Assembly: GCA_037893245.1 (NCBI GenBank)
Contig: JBAIAA010000788.1
Coordinates: 248,001 to 312,000 of the forward strand
Source: Crossaster papposus
Lineage: Eukaryota; Echinodermata; Asteroidea; Velatida; Solasteridae
DNA length: 64,000 nt
Reading direction: 5' to 3'
The notes beneath the pieces were generated by a model that worked only from the letters and a program-made list of their open reading frames with translations, did no database searches and was not told the origin of the DNA. Of this stretch, positions 26,601 through 40,214 are shown in pieces. Position numbers and translations under genes: made by a program. Each line of letters begins with the position of its first letter. The stretch's first letter is position 1.

Positions 26601-29600
26601 TCAGCCATCTCAGAAGGAACAGCAGATGTAGAAGACAGAGATATAGTATATCCACGTGTCTCACTCAGCCTGCTCAGAAGGAACAGCAGAGGTAGAAGAC
26701 AGAGATAGAGTATATCCACGTGTATCACTCAGCCTGCTCAGAAGGAACAGCAGAGGTAGAAGGCAGAGATATAGTATATCCAAGTGTCTGATCTACACCT
26801 CACTCAGCCTGCTCAGAAGGAACAGCAGAGGTAGAAGACAAAGATAGATTATATCCACGTGTATCACTCAGCCTGCTCAGAAGGAACAGCAGAGGTAGAA
26901 GACAGAGATATAGTATATAAACGTGTCTGATCTACACCTCACTCAGCCTGCTCAGAAGGAACAGCAGAGGTAGAAGACAGAGATAGAGTATATCCACGTG
27001 TCTGATATACACCTCACTCAGCCTGCTCAGAAGGAACAGCAGAGGTAGAAGACAGAGATAGAGTATATCCACGCGTCTGATCTACACCTCACTCAGCCTG
27101 CTCAGAAGGAACAGCAGAGGTAGAAGACAAAGATATAGTATATTCGCGTATCTCACTCAGCCTGCTCATAAGGAACAGCAGAGGTAGAAGACAGAGATAG
27201 AGTATATCCACGTGTCTCACTCAGCCTGCTCAGAAGGAACAGCAGAGGTAGAAGACAGAGATAGAGTATATCCACGTGTCTGATCTACACCTCACTCAGC
27301 CTGCTCAGAAGGAACAACACAGGTAGAAGACAGAGATAGAGTATATCCACGTGTCTGATCTACACCTCACTCAGCCTGCTCATAAGGAACAGCAGAGGTA
27401 GAAGACAGAGATAGAGTATATCCACGTGTCTCACTCAGCCTGCTCAGAAGGAACAGCAGAGGTAGAAGACAGAGATAGAGTATATCCACGTGTCTGATCT
27501 ACACCTCACTCAGCCTGCTCAGAAGGAACAACACAGGTAGAAGACAGAGATAGAGTATATCCACGTGTCTGATCTACACCTCACTCAGCCTGCTCAGAAG
27601 GAACAGCAGAGGTAGAAGACAGAGATAGAGTATATCCACGTGTCTCACTCAGCCTGCTCAGAAGGAACAGCAGAGGTAGAAGACAAAGATAGAGTATATT
27701 CACGTATCTCACTCAGCCTGCTCATAAGGAACAGCAGAGGTAGAAGACAGAGATTGAGTATATCCATGTGTCTCACTCAGCCTGCTCAGAAGGAACAGCA
27801 GAGGTAGAAGACAGATATAGAGTATATCCACGTGTCTGATCTACACCTCACTCAGCCATCTCAGAAGGAACAGCAGATGTAGAAGACAGAGATAGAGTAT
27901 ATCCACGTGTCTCACTCAGCCTTCTCAGAAGGAACAACAGAGGTAGAAGACAGAGATAGAGTATATCCACGTGTCTCACTCAGCCTGCTCAGAAGGAACA
28001 GCAGAGGTAGAAGGCAGAAATATATTGTATATCCAAGTGTCTGTTCTACACCTCACTCAGCCTGCTCAGAAGGATCAGCAGAGGTAAAAGTAAGAGATAG
28101 AGTATATCCACGTGTCTGATCTACACCTCACTCAGCCTGCTCAGAAGGAACAGCAGAGGTAGAAGACAGAGATAGAGTATATCCCCGTGTCTGATCTACA
28201 CCTCACTCACCCTGCTCAGAAGTAACAGCAGAGCTAGAAGACAGAGATAGAGTATATCTAAGTGTCTGATCTACACCTCACTCAGCCTGCTCAGAAGGAT
28301 CGGCAGAGGTAAAAGTAAGATATAGAGTATATCCACGTGTCTGATATACACCTCACTCAGCCTGCTCAGAAGAAACAGCAGAGGTAGAAGACAGAGATAG
28401 AGTATATCCACGTGTCTGATCTACACCTCACTCAGCCTGCTCAGAAGGAACAACAGAGGTAGAAGACAGAGATAGAGTATATATACGTGTCTCATTCAGC
28501 CTGCTCAGAAGGAACAGCAGAGGTAGAAGACAGAGATAGAGTATATCCACGTGTCTGATATACACCTCACTCAGCCTTCTCAGAAGGAACAGCAGATGTA
28601 GAAGACAGAGATAGAGTATATCCACGTGTCTCACTCAGCCTGCTCAGAAGGAACAGCAGAGGTAGAAGGCAGAAATATATTGTATATCCAAGTGTCTGTT
28701 CTACACCTCACTCAGCCTGCTCAGAAGGATCAGCAGAGGTAAAAGTAAGAGATAGAGTATATCCACGTGTCTGATCTACACCTCACTCAGCCTGCTCAGA
28801 AGGAACAGCAGAGGTAGAAGACAGAGATAGAGTATATCCACGTGTCTCACTCAGCCTGCTCAGAAGGAACAGCAGAGGTAGAAGACAGAGATAGAGTATA
28901 TTCACGTATCTCACTCAGCCTGCTTATAAGGAACAGCAGAGGTAGAAGACAGATATAGAGTATATCCACGTGTCTCACTCAGCCTGCTCAGAAGGAACAG
29001 CAGAGGTAGAAGACAGATATAGAGTATATCCACGTGTCTGATCTACACCTCACTCAGCCTGCTCAGAAGGAACAGCAGATGTAGAAGACAGAGATAGAGT
29101 ATATCCACGTGTCTCACTCAGCCTGCTCAGAAGGAACAGCAGAGGTAGAAGACAGAGATAGAGTATATCCACGTGTCTCACTCAGCCTGCTCAGAAGGAA
29201 CAGCAGAGCTAGAAGGCAGAGATATAGTATATCCAAGTGTCTGATCTACACCTCACTCAGCCTGCTCAGAAGGAACAGCAGAGGTAGAAGGCAGAGATAG
29301 AGTATATCCACGTGTCTCACTCAGCCTGCTCAGAAGGAACAGCAGAGGTAGAAGAAAGAGATAGAGTATATCCACGTGTCTGATCTACACCTCACCCAGC
29401 CTGATCAGAAGGAACAGCGGAGGTAGAAGACAGAGATAGAGTATATCCACATGTCTGATCTACACCTCACTCAGCCTGCTCAGAAGGAACATTAGAGGTA
29501 GAAGACAGATATAGAGTATATCCACGGGTCTCATTCAGCCTGCTCAGAAGGAACATCAGAGGTAGAAGACAGAGATATAGTATATTCACGTATCTCACTC

Positions 29601-30743
29601 AGCCTGCTTAGAAGGAACAGCAGAGGTAGAAGACACAGATAGAGTATATCCACGTGTCTCACTCAGCCTGCTCAGAAGGAACAGCAGAGGTAGAAGACAG
29701 AGATAGAGTATATTCACGTATCTCACTCAGCCTGCTCATAAGGAACAGCAGAGGTAGAAGACAGATATAGAGTATATCCACGTGTCTCACTCAGCCTGCT
29801 CAGAAGGAACAGCAGAGGTAGAAGACAGATATAGAGTATATCCACGTGTCTGATCTACACCTCACTCAGCCTGCTCAGAAGGAACAGCAGATGTAGAAGA
29901 CAGAGATAGAGTATATCCACGTGTCTCACTCAGCCTGCTCAGAAGGAACAGCAGAGGTAGAAGACAGAGATAGAGTATATCCACGTGTCTCACTCAGCCT
30001 GCTCAGAAGGAACAGCAGAGGTAGAAGGCAGAGATATAGTATATCCAAGTGTCTGATCTACACCTCACTCAGCCTGATCAGAAGGAACAGCAGAGGTAGA
30101 AGACAGAGATAGAGTATATCCACGTGTCTGATCTACACCTCACTCAGCCTGCTCAGAAGGAACAGCAAAGGTAGAAGACAGAGATATAGTATATCCACAT
30201 GTCTGATCTACACCTCACTCAGCCTGCTCAGAAGGAACATCAGAGGTAGAAGACAGAGATAGAGTATATCCACGGGTCTCATTCAGCCTGCTCAGAAGGA
30301 ACAGCAGAGGTAGAAGACAGAGATATAGTATATTCACGTATCTCACTCAGCCTGCTTAGAAGGAACAGCAGAGGTAGAATACAGAGATAGAGTATATCCA
30401 CGTGTCTCACTCAGCCTGCTCAGAAGGTACAGCAGAGGTAGAAGACAGAGATAGAGTATATCCACGTGTCTGATCTACACCTCACTCAGCCTGCTCAGAC
30501 GGAACAGCAGAGGTAGAAGACAGAGATAGAGTATATCCACGTGTCTCACTCAGCCTGCTCAGAAGGAACAGCAGAGGTAGAAGACAGAGATAGAGTATAT
30601 CCACGTGTATCACTCAGCCTGCTCAGAACGAACAGCAGAGGTAGAAGGCAGAGATATAGTATATCCAAGTGTCTGATCTACACCTCACTCAGCCTGCTCA
30701 GAAGGAACAGCAGAGGTAGAAGGCAGAGATAGAGTACATCCAC
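23651..30743 (+). repeat. Large satellite HOR copy C3 (7,093 bp)
   Basis: This is the shortest full copy of the ladder and is used here as the reference. It keeps the marker order of C1 and C2, including GAGCTAGAAGG near 29,210, which is shared with 12,290 and 20,275. A private GAGCTAGAAG occurs near 28,231. Confidence 0.85.
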
Positions 30744-33700
30744 GTGTCTCACTCAGCCTGCTCAGAAGGAACAGCAGAGGTAGAAGACAAATATAGATTA
30801 TATCCACGTGTATCACTCAGCCTGCTCAGAAGGAACAGCAGAGGTAGAAGACAGAGATATAGTATATCCACGTGTCTGATCTACACCTCACTCAGCCTGC
30901 TCAGAAGGAACAGCAGAGGTAGCAGACAGAGATAGAGTATATCCACGTGTCTGATATACACCTCACTCAGCCTGCTCAGAAGGAACAGCAGAGGTAGAAG
31001 ACAGAGATAGAGTATATCCACGCGTCTGATCTACACCTCACTCAGCCTGCTCAGAAGGAACAGCAGAGGTAGAAGACAAAGATATAGTATATTCGCGTAT
31101 CTCACTCAGCCTGCTCATAAGGAACAGCAGAGGTAGAAGACAGAGATAGAGTATATCCACGTGTCTCACTCAGCCTGCTCAGAAGGAACAGCAGAGGTAG
31201 AAGACAGAGATAGAGTATATCCACGTGTCTGATCTACACCTCACTCAGCCTGCTCAGAAGGAACAGCAGAGGTAGAAGACAGAGATAGAGTATATCCACG
31301 TGTCTCACTCAGCCTGCTCAGAAGGAACAGCAGAGGTAGAAGGCAGAAATATATTGTATATCCAAGTGTCTGTTCTACACCTCACTCAGCCTGCTCAGAA
31401 GGATCAGCAGAGGTAAAAGTAAGAGATAGAGTATATCCACGTGTATGATCTACACCTCACTCAGCCTGCTCAGAAGGAACAGCAGAGGTAGAAGACAGAG
31501 ATAGAGTATATCCACGTGTCTCACTCAGCCTGCTCAGAAGGAACAGCAGAGGTAGAAGACAGAGATAGAGTATATTCACGTATCTCACTCAGCCTGCTCA
31601 TAAGGAACAGCAGAGGTAGAAGACAGATATAGAGTATATCCACGTGTCTCACTCAGCCTGCTCAGAAGGAACAGCAGAGGTAGAAGACAGATATAGAGTA
31701 TATCCACGTGTCTGATCTACACCTCACTCAGCCTGCTCAGAAGGAACAGCAGATGTAGAAGACAGAGATAGAGTATATCCACGTGTCTCACTCAGCCTGC
31801 TCAGAAGGAACAGCAGAGGTAGAAGACAGAGATAGAGTATATCCACGTGTCTCACTCAGCCTGCTCAGAAGGAACAGCAGAGGTAGAAGGCAGAGATATA
31901 GTATATCCAAGTGTCTGATCTACACCTCACTCAGCCTGCTCAGAAGGAACAGCAGAGGTAGAAGGCAGAGACAGAGTATATCCACGTGTCTCACTCAGCC
32001 TGCTCAGAAGGAACAGCAGAGGTAGAAGAAAGAGATAGAGTATATCCACGTGTCTGATCTACACCTCACCCAGCCTGATCAGAAGGAACAGCGGAGGTAG
32101 AAGACAGAGATAGAGTATATCCACATGTCTGATCTACACCTCACTCAGCCTGCTCAGAAGGAACATTAGAGGTAGAAGACAGAGATAGAGTATATCCACG
32201 GGTCTCATTCAGCCTGCTCAGAAGGAACATCAGAGGTAGAAGACAGAGATATAGTATATTCACGTATCTCACTCAGCCTGCTTAGAAGGAACAGCAGAGG
32301 TAGAAGACAGAGATAGAGTATATCCACGTGTCTCACTCAGCCTGCTCAGAAGGAACAGCAGAGGTAGAAGACAGAGATAGAGTATATTCACGTATCTCAC
32401 TCAGCCTGCTCATAAGGAACAGCAGAGGTAGAAGACAGATATAGAGTATATCCACGTGTCTCACTCAGCCTGCTCAGAAGGAACAGCAGAGGTAGAAGAC
32501 AGATATAGAGTATATCCACGTGTCTGATCTACACCTCACTCAGCCTGCTCAGAAGGAACAGCAGATGTAGAAGACAGAGATAGAGTATATCCACGTGTCT
32601 CACTCAGCCTGCTCAGAAGGAATAGCAGAGGTAGAAGACAGAGATAGAGTATATCCACGTGTCTCACTCAGCCTGCTCAGAAGGAACAGCAGAGGTAGAA
32701 GGCAGAGATATAGTATATCCAAGTGTCTGATCTACACCTCACTCAGCCTGCTCAGAAGGAACAGCAGAGGTAGAAGGCAGAGATAGAGTATATCCACGTG
32801 TCTCACTCAGCCTGCTCAGAAGGAACAGCAGAGGTAGAAGAAAGAGATAGAGTATATCCACGTGTCTGATCTACACCTCACCCAGCCTGATCAGAAGGAA
32901 CAGCAGAGGTAGAAGACAGAGATAGAGTATATCCACATGTCTGATCTACACCTCACTCAGCCTGCTCAGAAGGAACATTAGAGGTAGAAGACAGATATAG
33001 AGTATATCCACGGGTCGCATTCAGCCTGCTCAGAAGGAACATCAGAGGTAGAAGACAGAGATATAGTATATTCACGTATCTCACTCAGCCTGCTTAGAAG
33101 GAACAGCAGAGGTAGAAGACAGAGATAGAGTATATCCACGTGTCTCACTCAGCCTGCTCAGAAGGAACAGCAGAGGTAGAAGACAGAGATAGAGTATATC
33201 CACGTGTCTGATCTACACCTCACTCAGCCTGCTCAGAAGGAACAACACAGGTAGAAGACAGAGATAGAGTATATCCACGTGTCTGATCTACACCTCACTC
33301 AGCCTCCTCAGAAGGAACAGCAGAGGTAGAAGACAGAGATAGAGTATATCCACGTGTCTCACTCAGCCTGCTCAGAAGGAACAGCAGAGGTAGAAGACAG
33401 AGATAGAGTATATTCACGTATCTCACTCAGCCTGCTCATAAGGAACAGCAGAGGTATAAGACAGAGATAGAGTATATCCATGTGTCTCACTCAGCCTGCT
33501 CAGAAGGAACAGCAGAGGTAGAAGACAGATATAGAGTATATCCACGTGTCTGATCTACACCTCACTCAGCCATCTCAGAAGGAACAGCAGATGTAGAAGA
33601 CAGAGATATAGTATATCCACGTGTCTCACTCAGCCTTCTCAGAAGGAACAACAGAGGTAGAAGACAGAGATAGAGTATATTCACGTATCTCACTCAGCCA

Positions 33701-35998
33701 TCTCAGAAGGAACAGCAGATGTAGAAGACAGAGATATAGTATATCCACGTGTCTCACTCAGCCTGCTCAGAAGGAACAGCAGAGGTAGAAGACAGAGATA
33801 GAGTATATCCACGTGTATCACTCAGCCTGCTCAGAAGGAACAGCAGAGGTAGAAGGCAGAGATATAGTATATCCAAGTGTCTGATCTACACCTCACTCAG
33901 CCTGCTCAGAAGGAACAGCAGAGGTAGAAGACAAAGATAGATTATATCCACGTGTATCACTCAGCCTGCTCAGAAGGAACAGCAGAGGTAGAAGACAGAG
34001 ATATAGTATATAAACGTGTCTGATCTACACCTCACTCAGCCTGCTCAGAAGGAACAGCAGAGGTAGAAGACAGAGATAGAGTATATCCACGTGTCTGATA
34101 TACACCTCACTCAGCCTGCTCAGAAGGAACAGCAGAGGTAGAAGACAGAGATAGAGTATATCCACGCGTCTGATCTACACCTCACTCAGCCTGCTCAGAA
34201 GGAACAGCAGAGGTAGAAGACAAAGATATAGTATATTCGCGTATCTCACTCAGCCTGCTCATAAGGAACAGCAGAGGTAGAAGACAGAGATAGAGTATAT
34301 CCACGTGTCTCACTCAGCCTGCTCAGAAGGAACAGCAGAGGTAGAAGACAGAGATAGAGTATATCCACGTGTCTGATCTACACCTCACTCAGCCTGCTCA
34401 GAAGGAACAACACAGGTAGAAGACAGAGATAGAGTATATCCACGTGTCTGATCTACACCTCACTCAGCCTGCTCATAAGGAACAGCAGAGGTAGAAGACA
34501 GAGATAGAGTATATCCACGTGTCTCACTCAGCCTGCTCAGAAGGAACAGCAGAGGTAGAAGACAGAGATAGAGTATATCCACGTGTCTGATCTACACCTC
34601 ACTCAGCCTGCTCAGAAGGAACAACACAGGTAGAAGACAGAGATAGAGTATATCCACGTGTCTGATCTACACCTCACTCAGCCTGCTCAGAAGGAACAGC
34701 AGAGGTAGAAGACAGAGATAGAGTATATCCACGTGTCTCACTCAGCCTGCTCAGAAGGAACAGCAGAGGTAGAAGACAGAGATAGAGTATATTCACGTAT
34801 CTCACTCAGCCTGCTCATAAGGAACAGCAGAGGTAGAAGACAGAGATTGAGTATATCCATGTGTCTCACTCAGCCTGCTCAGAAGGAACAGCAGAGGTAG
34901 AAGACAGATATAGAGTATATCCACGTGTCTGATCTACACCTCACTCAGCCATCTCAGAAGGAACAGCAGATGTAGAAGACAGAGATAGAGTATATCCACG
35001 TGTCTCACTCAGCCTTCTCAGAAGGAACAACAGAGGTAGAAGACAGAGATAGAGTATATCCACGTGTCTCACTCAGCCTGCTCAGAAGGAACAGCAGAGG
35101 TAGAAGGCAGAAATATATTGTATATCCAAGTGTCTGTTCTACACCTCACTCAGCCTGCTCAGAAGGATCAGCAGAGGTAAAAGTAAGAGATAGAGTATAT
35201 CCACGTGTCTGATCTACACCTCACTCAGCCTGCTCAGAAGGAACAGCAGAGGTAGAAGACAGAGATAGAGTATATCCCCGTGTCTGATCTACACCTCACT
35301 CACCCTGCTCAGAAGTAACAGCAGAGGTAGAAGACAGAGATAGAGTATATCTAAGTGTCTGATCTACACCTCACTCAGCCTGCTCAGAAGGATCGGCAGA
35401 GGTAAAAGTAAGATATAGAGTATATCCACGTGTCTGATATACACCTCACTCAGCCTGCTCAGAAGAAACAGCAGAGGTAGAAGACAGAGATAGAGTATAT
35501 CCACGTGTCTGATCTACACCTCACTCAGCCTGCTCAGAAGGAACAACAGAGGTAGAAGACAGAGATAGAGTATATATACGTGTCTCATTCAGCCTGCTCA
35601 GAAGGAACAGCAGAGGTAGAAGACAGAGATAGAGTATATCCACGTGTCTGATATACACCTCACTCAGCCTTCTCAGAAGGAACAGCAGAGGTAGAAGGCA
35701 GAGATAGAGTATATCTACGTGTCTCATTCAGCCTGCTCAGAAGGAACAACAGAGGTAGAAGACAGAGATAGAGTATATCCACGTGTCTCACTCAGCCTGC
35801 TCAGAAGGAACAGCAGAGGTAGAAGGCAGAAATATATTGTATATCCAAGTGTCTGTTCTACACCTCACTCAGCCTGCTCAGAAGGATCAGCAGAGGTAAA
35901 AGTAAGAGATAGAGTATATCCACGTGTCTGATCTACACCTCACTCAGCCTGATCAGAAGGAACAGCAGAGGTAGAAGACAGAGATAAAGTATATCCAC
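30744..35998 (+). repeat. Large satellite HOR copy C4 (5,255 bp, shortened)
   Basis: The copy runs from the anchor near 30,790 to the next near 36,044. It follows C3 up to about 35,690, then joins a block X-type end (33,575-36,014 is collinear with 1-2,440) and so omits the 12-monomer pair that normally follows. It carries the private marker GCAGAGACAGAGTAT near 31,966, shared only with the next copy. Confidence 0.85.
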
Positions 35999-36014
35999 GT
36001 GTCTCACTCAGCCT
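33575..36014 (+). repeat. Satellite HOR block X, copy 2
   Basis: Collinear with 1-2,440 at offset 33,574, including the CACCCTGCTCAGAAGTAAC monomer (near 35,300), the TATATATACGTG monomer (near 35,574) and the GATAAAGTATATCC monomer (near 35,985). It overlaps the end of C4, because C4 is a junction between the ladder and block X. Confidence 0.8.
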
Positions 36015-37956
36015 GCTCAGAAGGAACAGCAGAGGTAGAAGACAAATATAGATTATATCCACGTGTATCACTCAGCCTGCTCAGAAGGAACAGCAGAGGT
36101 AGAAGACAGAGATATAGTATATCCACGTGTCTGATCTACACCTCACTCAGCCTGCTCAGAAGGAACAGCAGAGGTAGCAGACAGAGATAGAGTATATCCA
36201 CGTGTCTGATATACACCTCACTCAGCCTGCTCAGAAGGAACAGCAGAGGTAGAAGACAGAGATAGAGTATATCCACGCGTCTGATCTACACCTCACTCAG
36301 CCTGCTCAGAAGGAACAGCAGAGGTAGAAGACAAAGATATAGTATATTCGCGTATCTCACTCAGCCTGCTCATAAGGAACAGCAGAGGTAGAAGACAGAG
36401 ATAGAGTATATCCACGTGTCTCACTCAGCCTGCTCAGAAGGAACAGCAGAGGTAGAAGACAGAGATAGAGTATATCCACGTGTCTGATCTACACCTCACT
36501 CAGCCTGCTCAGAAGGAACAGCAGAGGTAGAAGACAGAGATAGAGTATATCCACGTGTCTCACTCAGCCTGCTCAGAAGGAACAGCAGAGGTAGAAGGCA
36601 GAAATATATTGTATATCCAAGTGTCTGTTCTACACCTCACTCAGCCTGCTCAGAAGGATCAGCAGAGGTAAAAGTAAGAGATAGAGTATATCCACGTGTA
36701 TGATCTACACCTCACTCAGCCTGCTCAGAAGGAACAGCAGAGGTAGAAGACAGAGATAGAGTATATCCACGTGTCTCACTCAGCCTGCTCAGAAGGAACA
36801 GCAGAGGTAGAAGACAGAGATAGAGTATATTCACGTATCTCACTCAGCCTGCTCATAAGGAACAGCAGAGGTAGAAGACAGATATAGAGTATATCCACGT
36901 GTCTCACTCAGCCTGCTCAGAAGGAACAGCAGAGGTAGAAGACAGATATAGAGTATATCCACGTGTCTGATCTACACCTCACTCAGCCTGCTCAGAAGGA
37001 ACAGCAGATGTAGAAGACAGAGATAGAGTATATCCACGTGTCTCACTCAGCCTGCTCAGAAGGAACAGCAGAGGTAGAAGACAGAGATAGAGTATATCCA
37101 CGTGTCTCACTCAGCCTGCTCAGAAGGAACAGCAGAGGTAGAAGGCAGAGATATAGTATATCCAAGTGTCTGATCTACACCTCACTCAGCCTGCTCAGAA
37201 GGAACAGCAGAGGTAGAAGGCAGAGACAGAGTATATCCACGTGTCTCACTCAGCCTGCTCAGAAGGAACAGCAGAGGTAGAAGAAAGAGATAGAGTATAT
37301 CCACGTGTCTGATCTACACCTCACCCAGCCTGATCAGAAGGAACAGCGGAGGTAGAAGACAGAGATAGAGTATATCCACATGTCTGATCTACACCTCACT
37401 CAGCCTGCTCAGAAGGAACATTAGAGGTAGAAGACAGAGATAGAGTATATCCACGGGTCTCATTCAGCCTGCTCAGAAGGAACATCAGAGGTAGAAGACA
37501 GAGATATAGTATATTCACGTATCTCACTCAGCCTGCTTAGAAGGAACAGCAGAGGTAGAAGACAGAGATAGAGTATATCCACGTGTCTCACTCAGCCTGC
37601 TCAGAAGGAACAGCAGAGGTAGAAGACAGAGATAGAGTATATTCACGTATCTCACTCAGCCTGCTCATAAGGAACAGCAGAGGTAGAAGACAGATATAGA
37701 GTATATCCACGTGTCTCACTCAGCCTGCTCAGAAGGAACAGCAGAGGTAGAAGACAGATATAGAGTATATCCACGTGTCTGATCTACACCTCACTCAGCC
37801 TGCTCAGAAGGAACAGCAGATGTAGAAGACAGAGATAGAGTATATCCACGTGTCTCACTCAGCCTGCTCAGAAGGAATAGCAGAGGTAGAAGACAGAGAT
37901 AGAGTATATCCACGTGTCTCACTCAGCCTGCTCAGAAGGAACAGCAGAGGTAGAAG
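35999..37956 (+). repeat. Satellite HOR copy C5, truncated by the inversion junction
   Basis: This copy matches C4 at offset 5,255, including the GCAGAGACAGAGTAT marker near 37,221, so C4 and C5 are sisters. It stops at about 37,956, where strand orientation changes. Confidence 0.85.
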
Positions 37957-37958
37957 GC

Positions 37959-40214
37959 TGTTCCTTCTGAGCAGGCTAATTGAGACACGTGGATATACTC
38001 TATCTCTGCCTTCTACCTCTGCTGTTCCTTCTGAGTAGGCTGAGTGAGGTGTAGATCAGACACGTGGGTATACTTTATCTCTGTCTTCTACCTCTGCTGT
38101 TCCTTCTGAGCAGGCTGAGTGAGACATGTGGATATACTCTATCTCTGTCTTCTACCTCTGCTGTTCCTTCTGAGCAGGCTGAGTGAGGTGTAGATCAGAC
38201 ACGTGGATATACTCTATCTCTGTCTTCTACCTGTGTTGTTCCTTCTGAGCAGGCTGAGTGAGGTGTAGATCAGACACGTGGATATACTCTATCTCTGTCT
38301 TCTACCTCTGCTGTTCCTTCTGAGCAGGCTGAGTGAGACACGTGGATATACTCTATCTCTGTCTTCTACCTCTGCTGTTCCTTCTAAGCAGGCTGAGTGA
38401 GATACGTGAATATACTATATCTCTGTCTTCTACCTCTGAAGTTCCTTCTGAGCAGGCTGAATGAGACCCGTGGATATACTCTATCTCTGTCTTCTACCTC
38501 TAATGTTCCTTCTGAGCAGGCTGAGTGAGGTGTAGATCAGACATGTGGATATACTCTATCTCTGTCTTCTACCTCTGCTGTTCCTTCTGATCAGGCTGGG
38601 TGAGGTGTAGATCAGACACGTGGATATACTCTATATCTTTCTTCTACCTCTGCTGTTCCTTCTGAGCAGGCTGAGTGAGACACGTGGATATACTCTATCT
38701 CTGCCTTCTACCTCTGCTGTTCCTTCTGAGCAGGCTGAGTGAGGTGTAGATCAGACACTTGGATATACTATATCTCTGCCTTCTACCTCTGCTGTTCCTT
38801 CTGAGCAGGCTGAGTGAGACACGTGGATATACTCTATCTCTGTCTTCTACCTCTGCTGTTCCTTCTGAGCAGGCTGAGTGAGACACGTGGATATACTCTA
38901 TCTCTGTCTTCTACATCTGCTGTTCCTTCTAAGCAGGCTGAGTGAGGTGTAGATCAGACACGTGGATATACTCTATATCTGTCTTCTACCTCTGCTGTTC
39001 CTTCTGAGCAGGCTGAGTGAGACACGTGGATATACTCTATATCTGTCTTCTACCTCTGCTGTTCCTTATGAGCAGGCTGAGTGAGATACGTGAATATACT
39101 CTATCTCTGTCTTCTACCTCTGCTGTTCCTTCTGAGCAGGCTGAGTGAGACACGTGGATATACTTTATCTCTGTCTTCTACCTCTGCTGTTCCTTCTGAT
39201 CAGGCTGAGTGAGGTGTAGATCAGACACGTGGATATACTCTATCTCTTACTTTTACCTCTGCTGATCCTTCTGAGCAGGCTGAGTGAGGTGTAGAACAGA
39301 CACTTGGATATACAATATATTTCTGCCTTCTACCTCTGCTGTTCCTTCTGAGCAGGCTGAGTGAGACACGTGGATATACTCTATCTCTGTCTTCTACCTC
39401 TGTTGTTCCTTCTGAGCAGGCTGAATGAGACACGTAGATATACTCTATCTCTGCCTTCTACCTCTGCTGTTCCTTCTGAGAAGGCTGAGTGAGGTGTATA
39501 TCAGACACGTGGATATACTCTATCTCTGTCTTCTACCTCTGCTGTTCCTTCTGAGCAGGCTGAATGAGACACGTATATATACTCTATCTCTGTCTTCTAC
39601 CTCTGTTGTTCCTTCTGAGCAGGCTGAGTGAGGTGTAGATCAGACACGTGGATATACTCTATCTCTGTCTTCTACCTCTGCTGTTTCTTCTGAGCAGGCT
39701 GAGTGAGGTGTATATCAGACACGTGGATATACTCTATATCTTACTTTTACCTCTGCCGATCCTTCTGAGCAGGCTGAGTGAGGTGTAGATCAGACACTTA
39801 GATATACTCTATCTCTGTCTTCTACCTCTGCTGTTACTTCTGAGCAGGGTGAGTGAGGTGTAGATCAGACACGGGGATATACTCTATCTCTGTCTTCTAC
39901 CTCTGCTGTTCCTTCTGAGCAGGCTGAGTGAGGTGTAGATCAGACACGTGGATATACTCTATCTCTTACTTTTACCTCTGCTGTTCCTTCTGAGCAGGCT
40001 GAGTGAGACACGTGGATATACTCTATCTCTGTCTTCTACCTCTGTTGTTCCTTCTGAGAAGGCTGAGTGAGACACGTGGATATACTCTATCTCTGTCTTC
40101 TACATCTGCTGTTCCTTCTGAGATGGCTGAGTGAGGTGTAGATCAGACACGTGGATATACTCTATATCTGTCTTCTACCTCTGCTGTTCCTTCTGAGCAG
40201 GCTGAGTGAGACAC
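37959..40214 (-). repeat. Inverted satellite segment (about 2.26 kb)
   Basis: Between these coordinates every monomer reads as its reverse complement (GCTGTTCCTTCTGAGCAGGC, GACACGTGGATATAC). At the left junction the forward reading AGAAGGC runs into the reverse reading GCTGTTCC with 2 bp (GC, 37,957-37,958) fitting both. At the right junction reverse GAGACAC and forward ACAGAGATAG share AC at 40,213-40,214. Read on the minus strand, the segment starts like block X (CACCCTGC and TATATATACGTG markers) and ends with markers of the downstream lineage (GGAACTTCAG, GTATACCCACG, CAATTAGCC). It may be a true inversion or an assembly join. Nothing inside the segment distinguishes the two. Confidence 0.93.

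Noticed and set aside
3531-37956. All large duplications as assembly artefacts
   Set aside because: Copies carry private variants (for example 16,010, 18,296 and 28,231) and differ by in-register indels, which argues for real separate copies. The inversion joints remain open to doubt.
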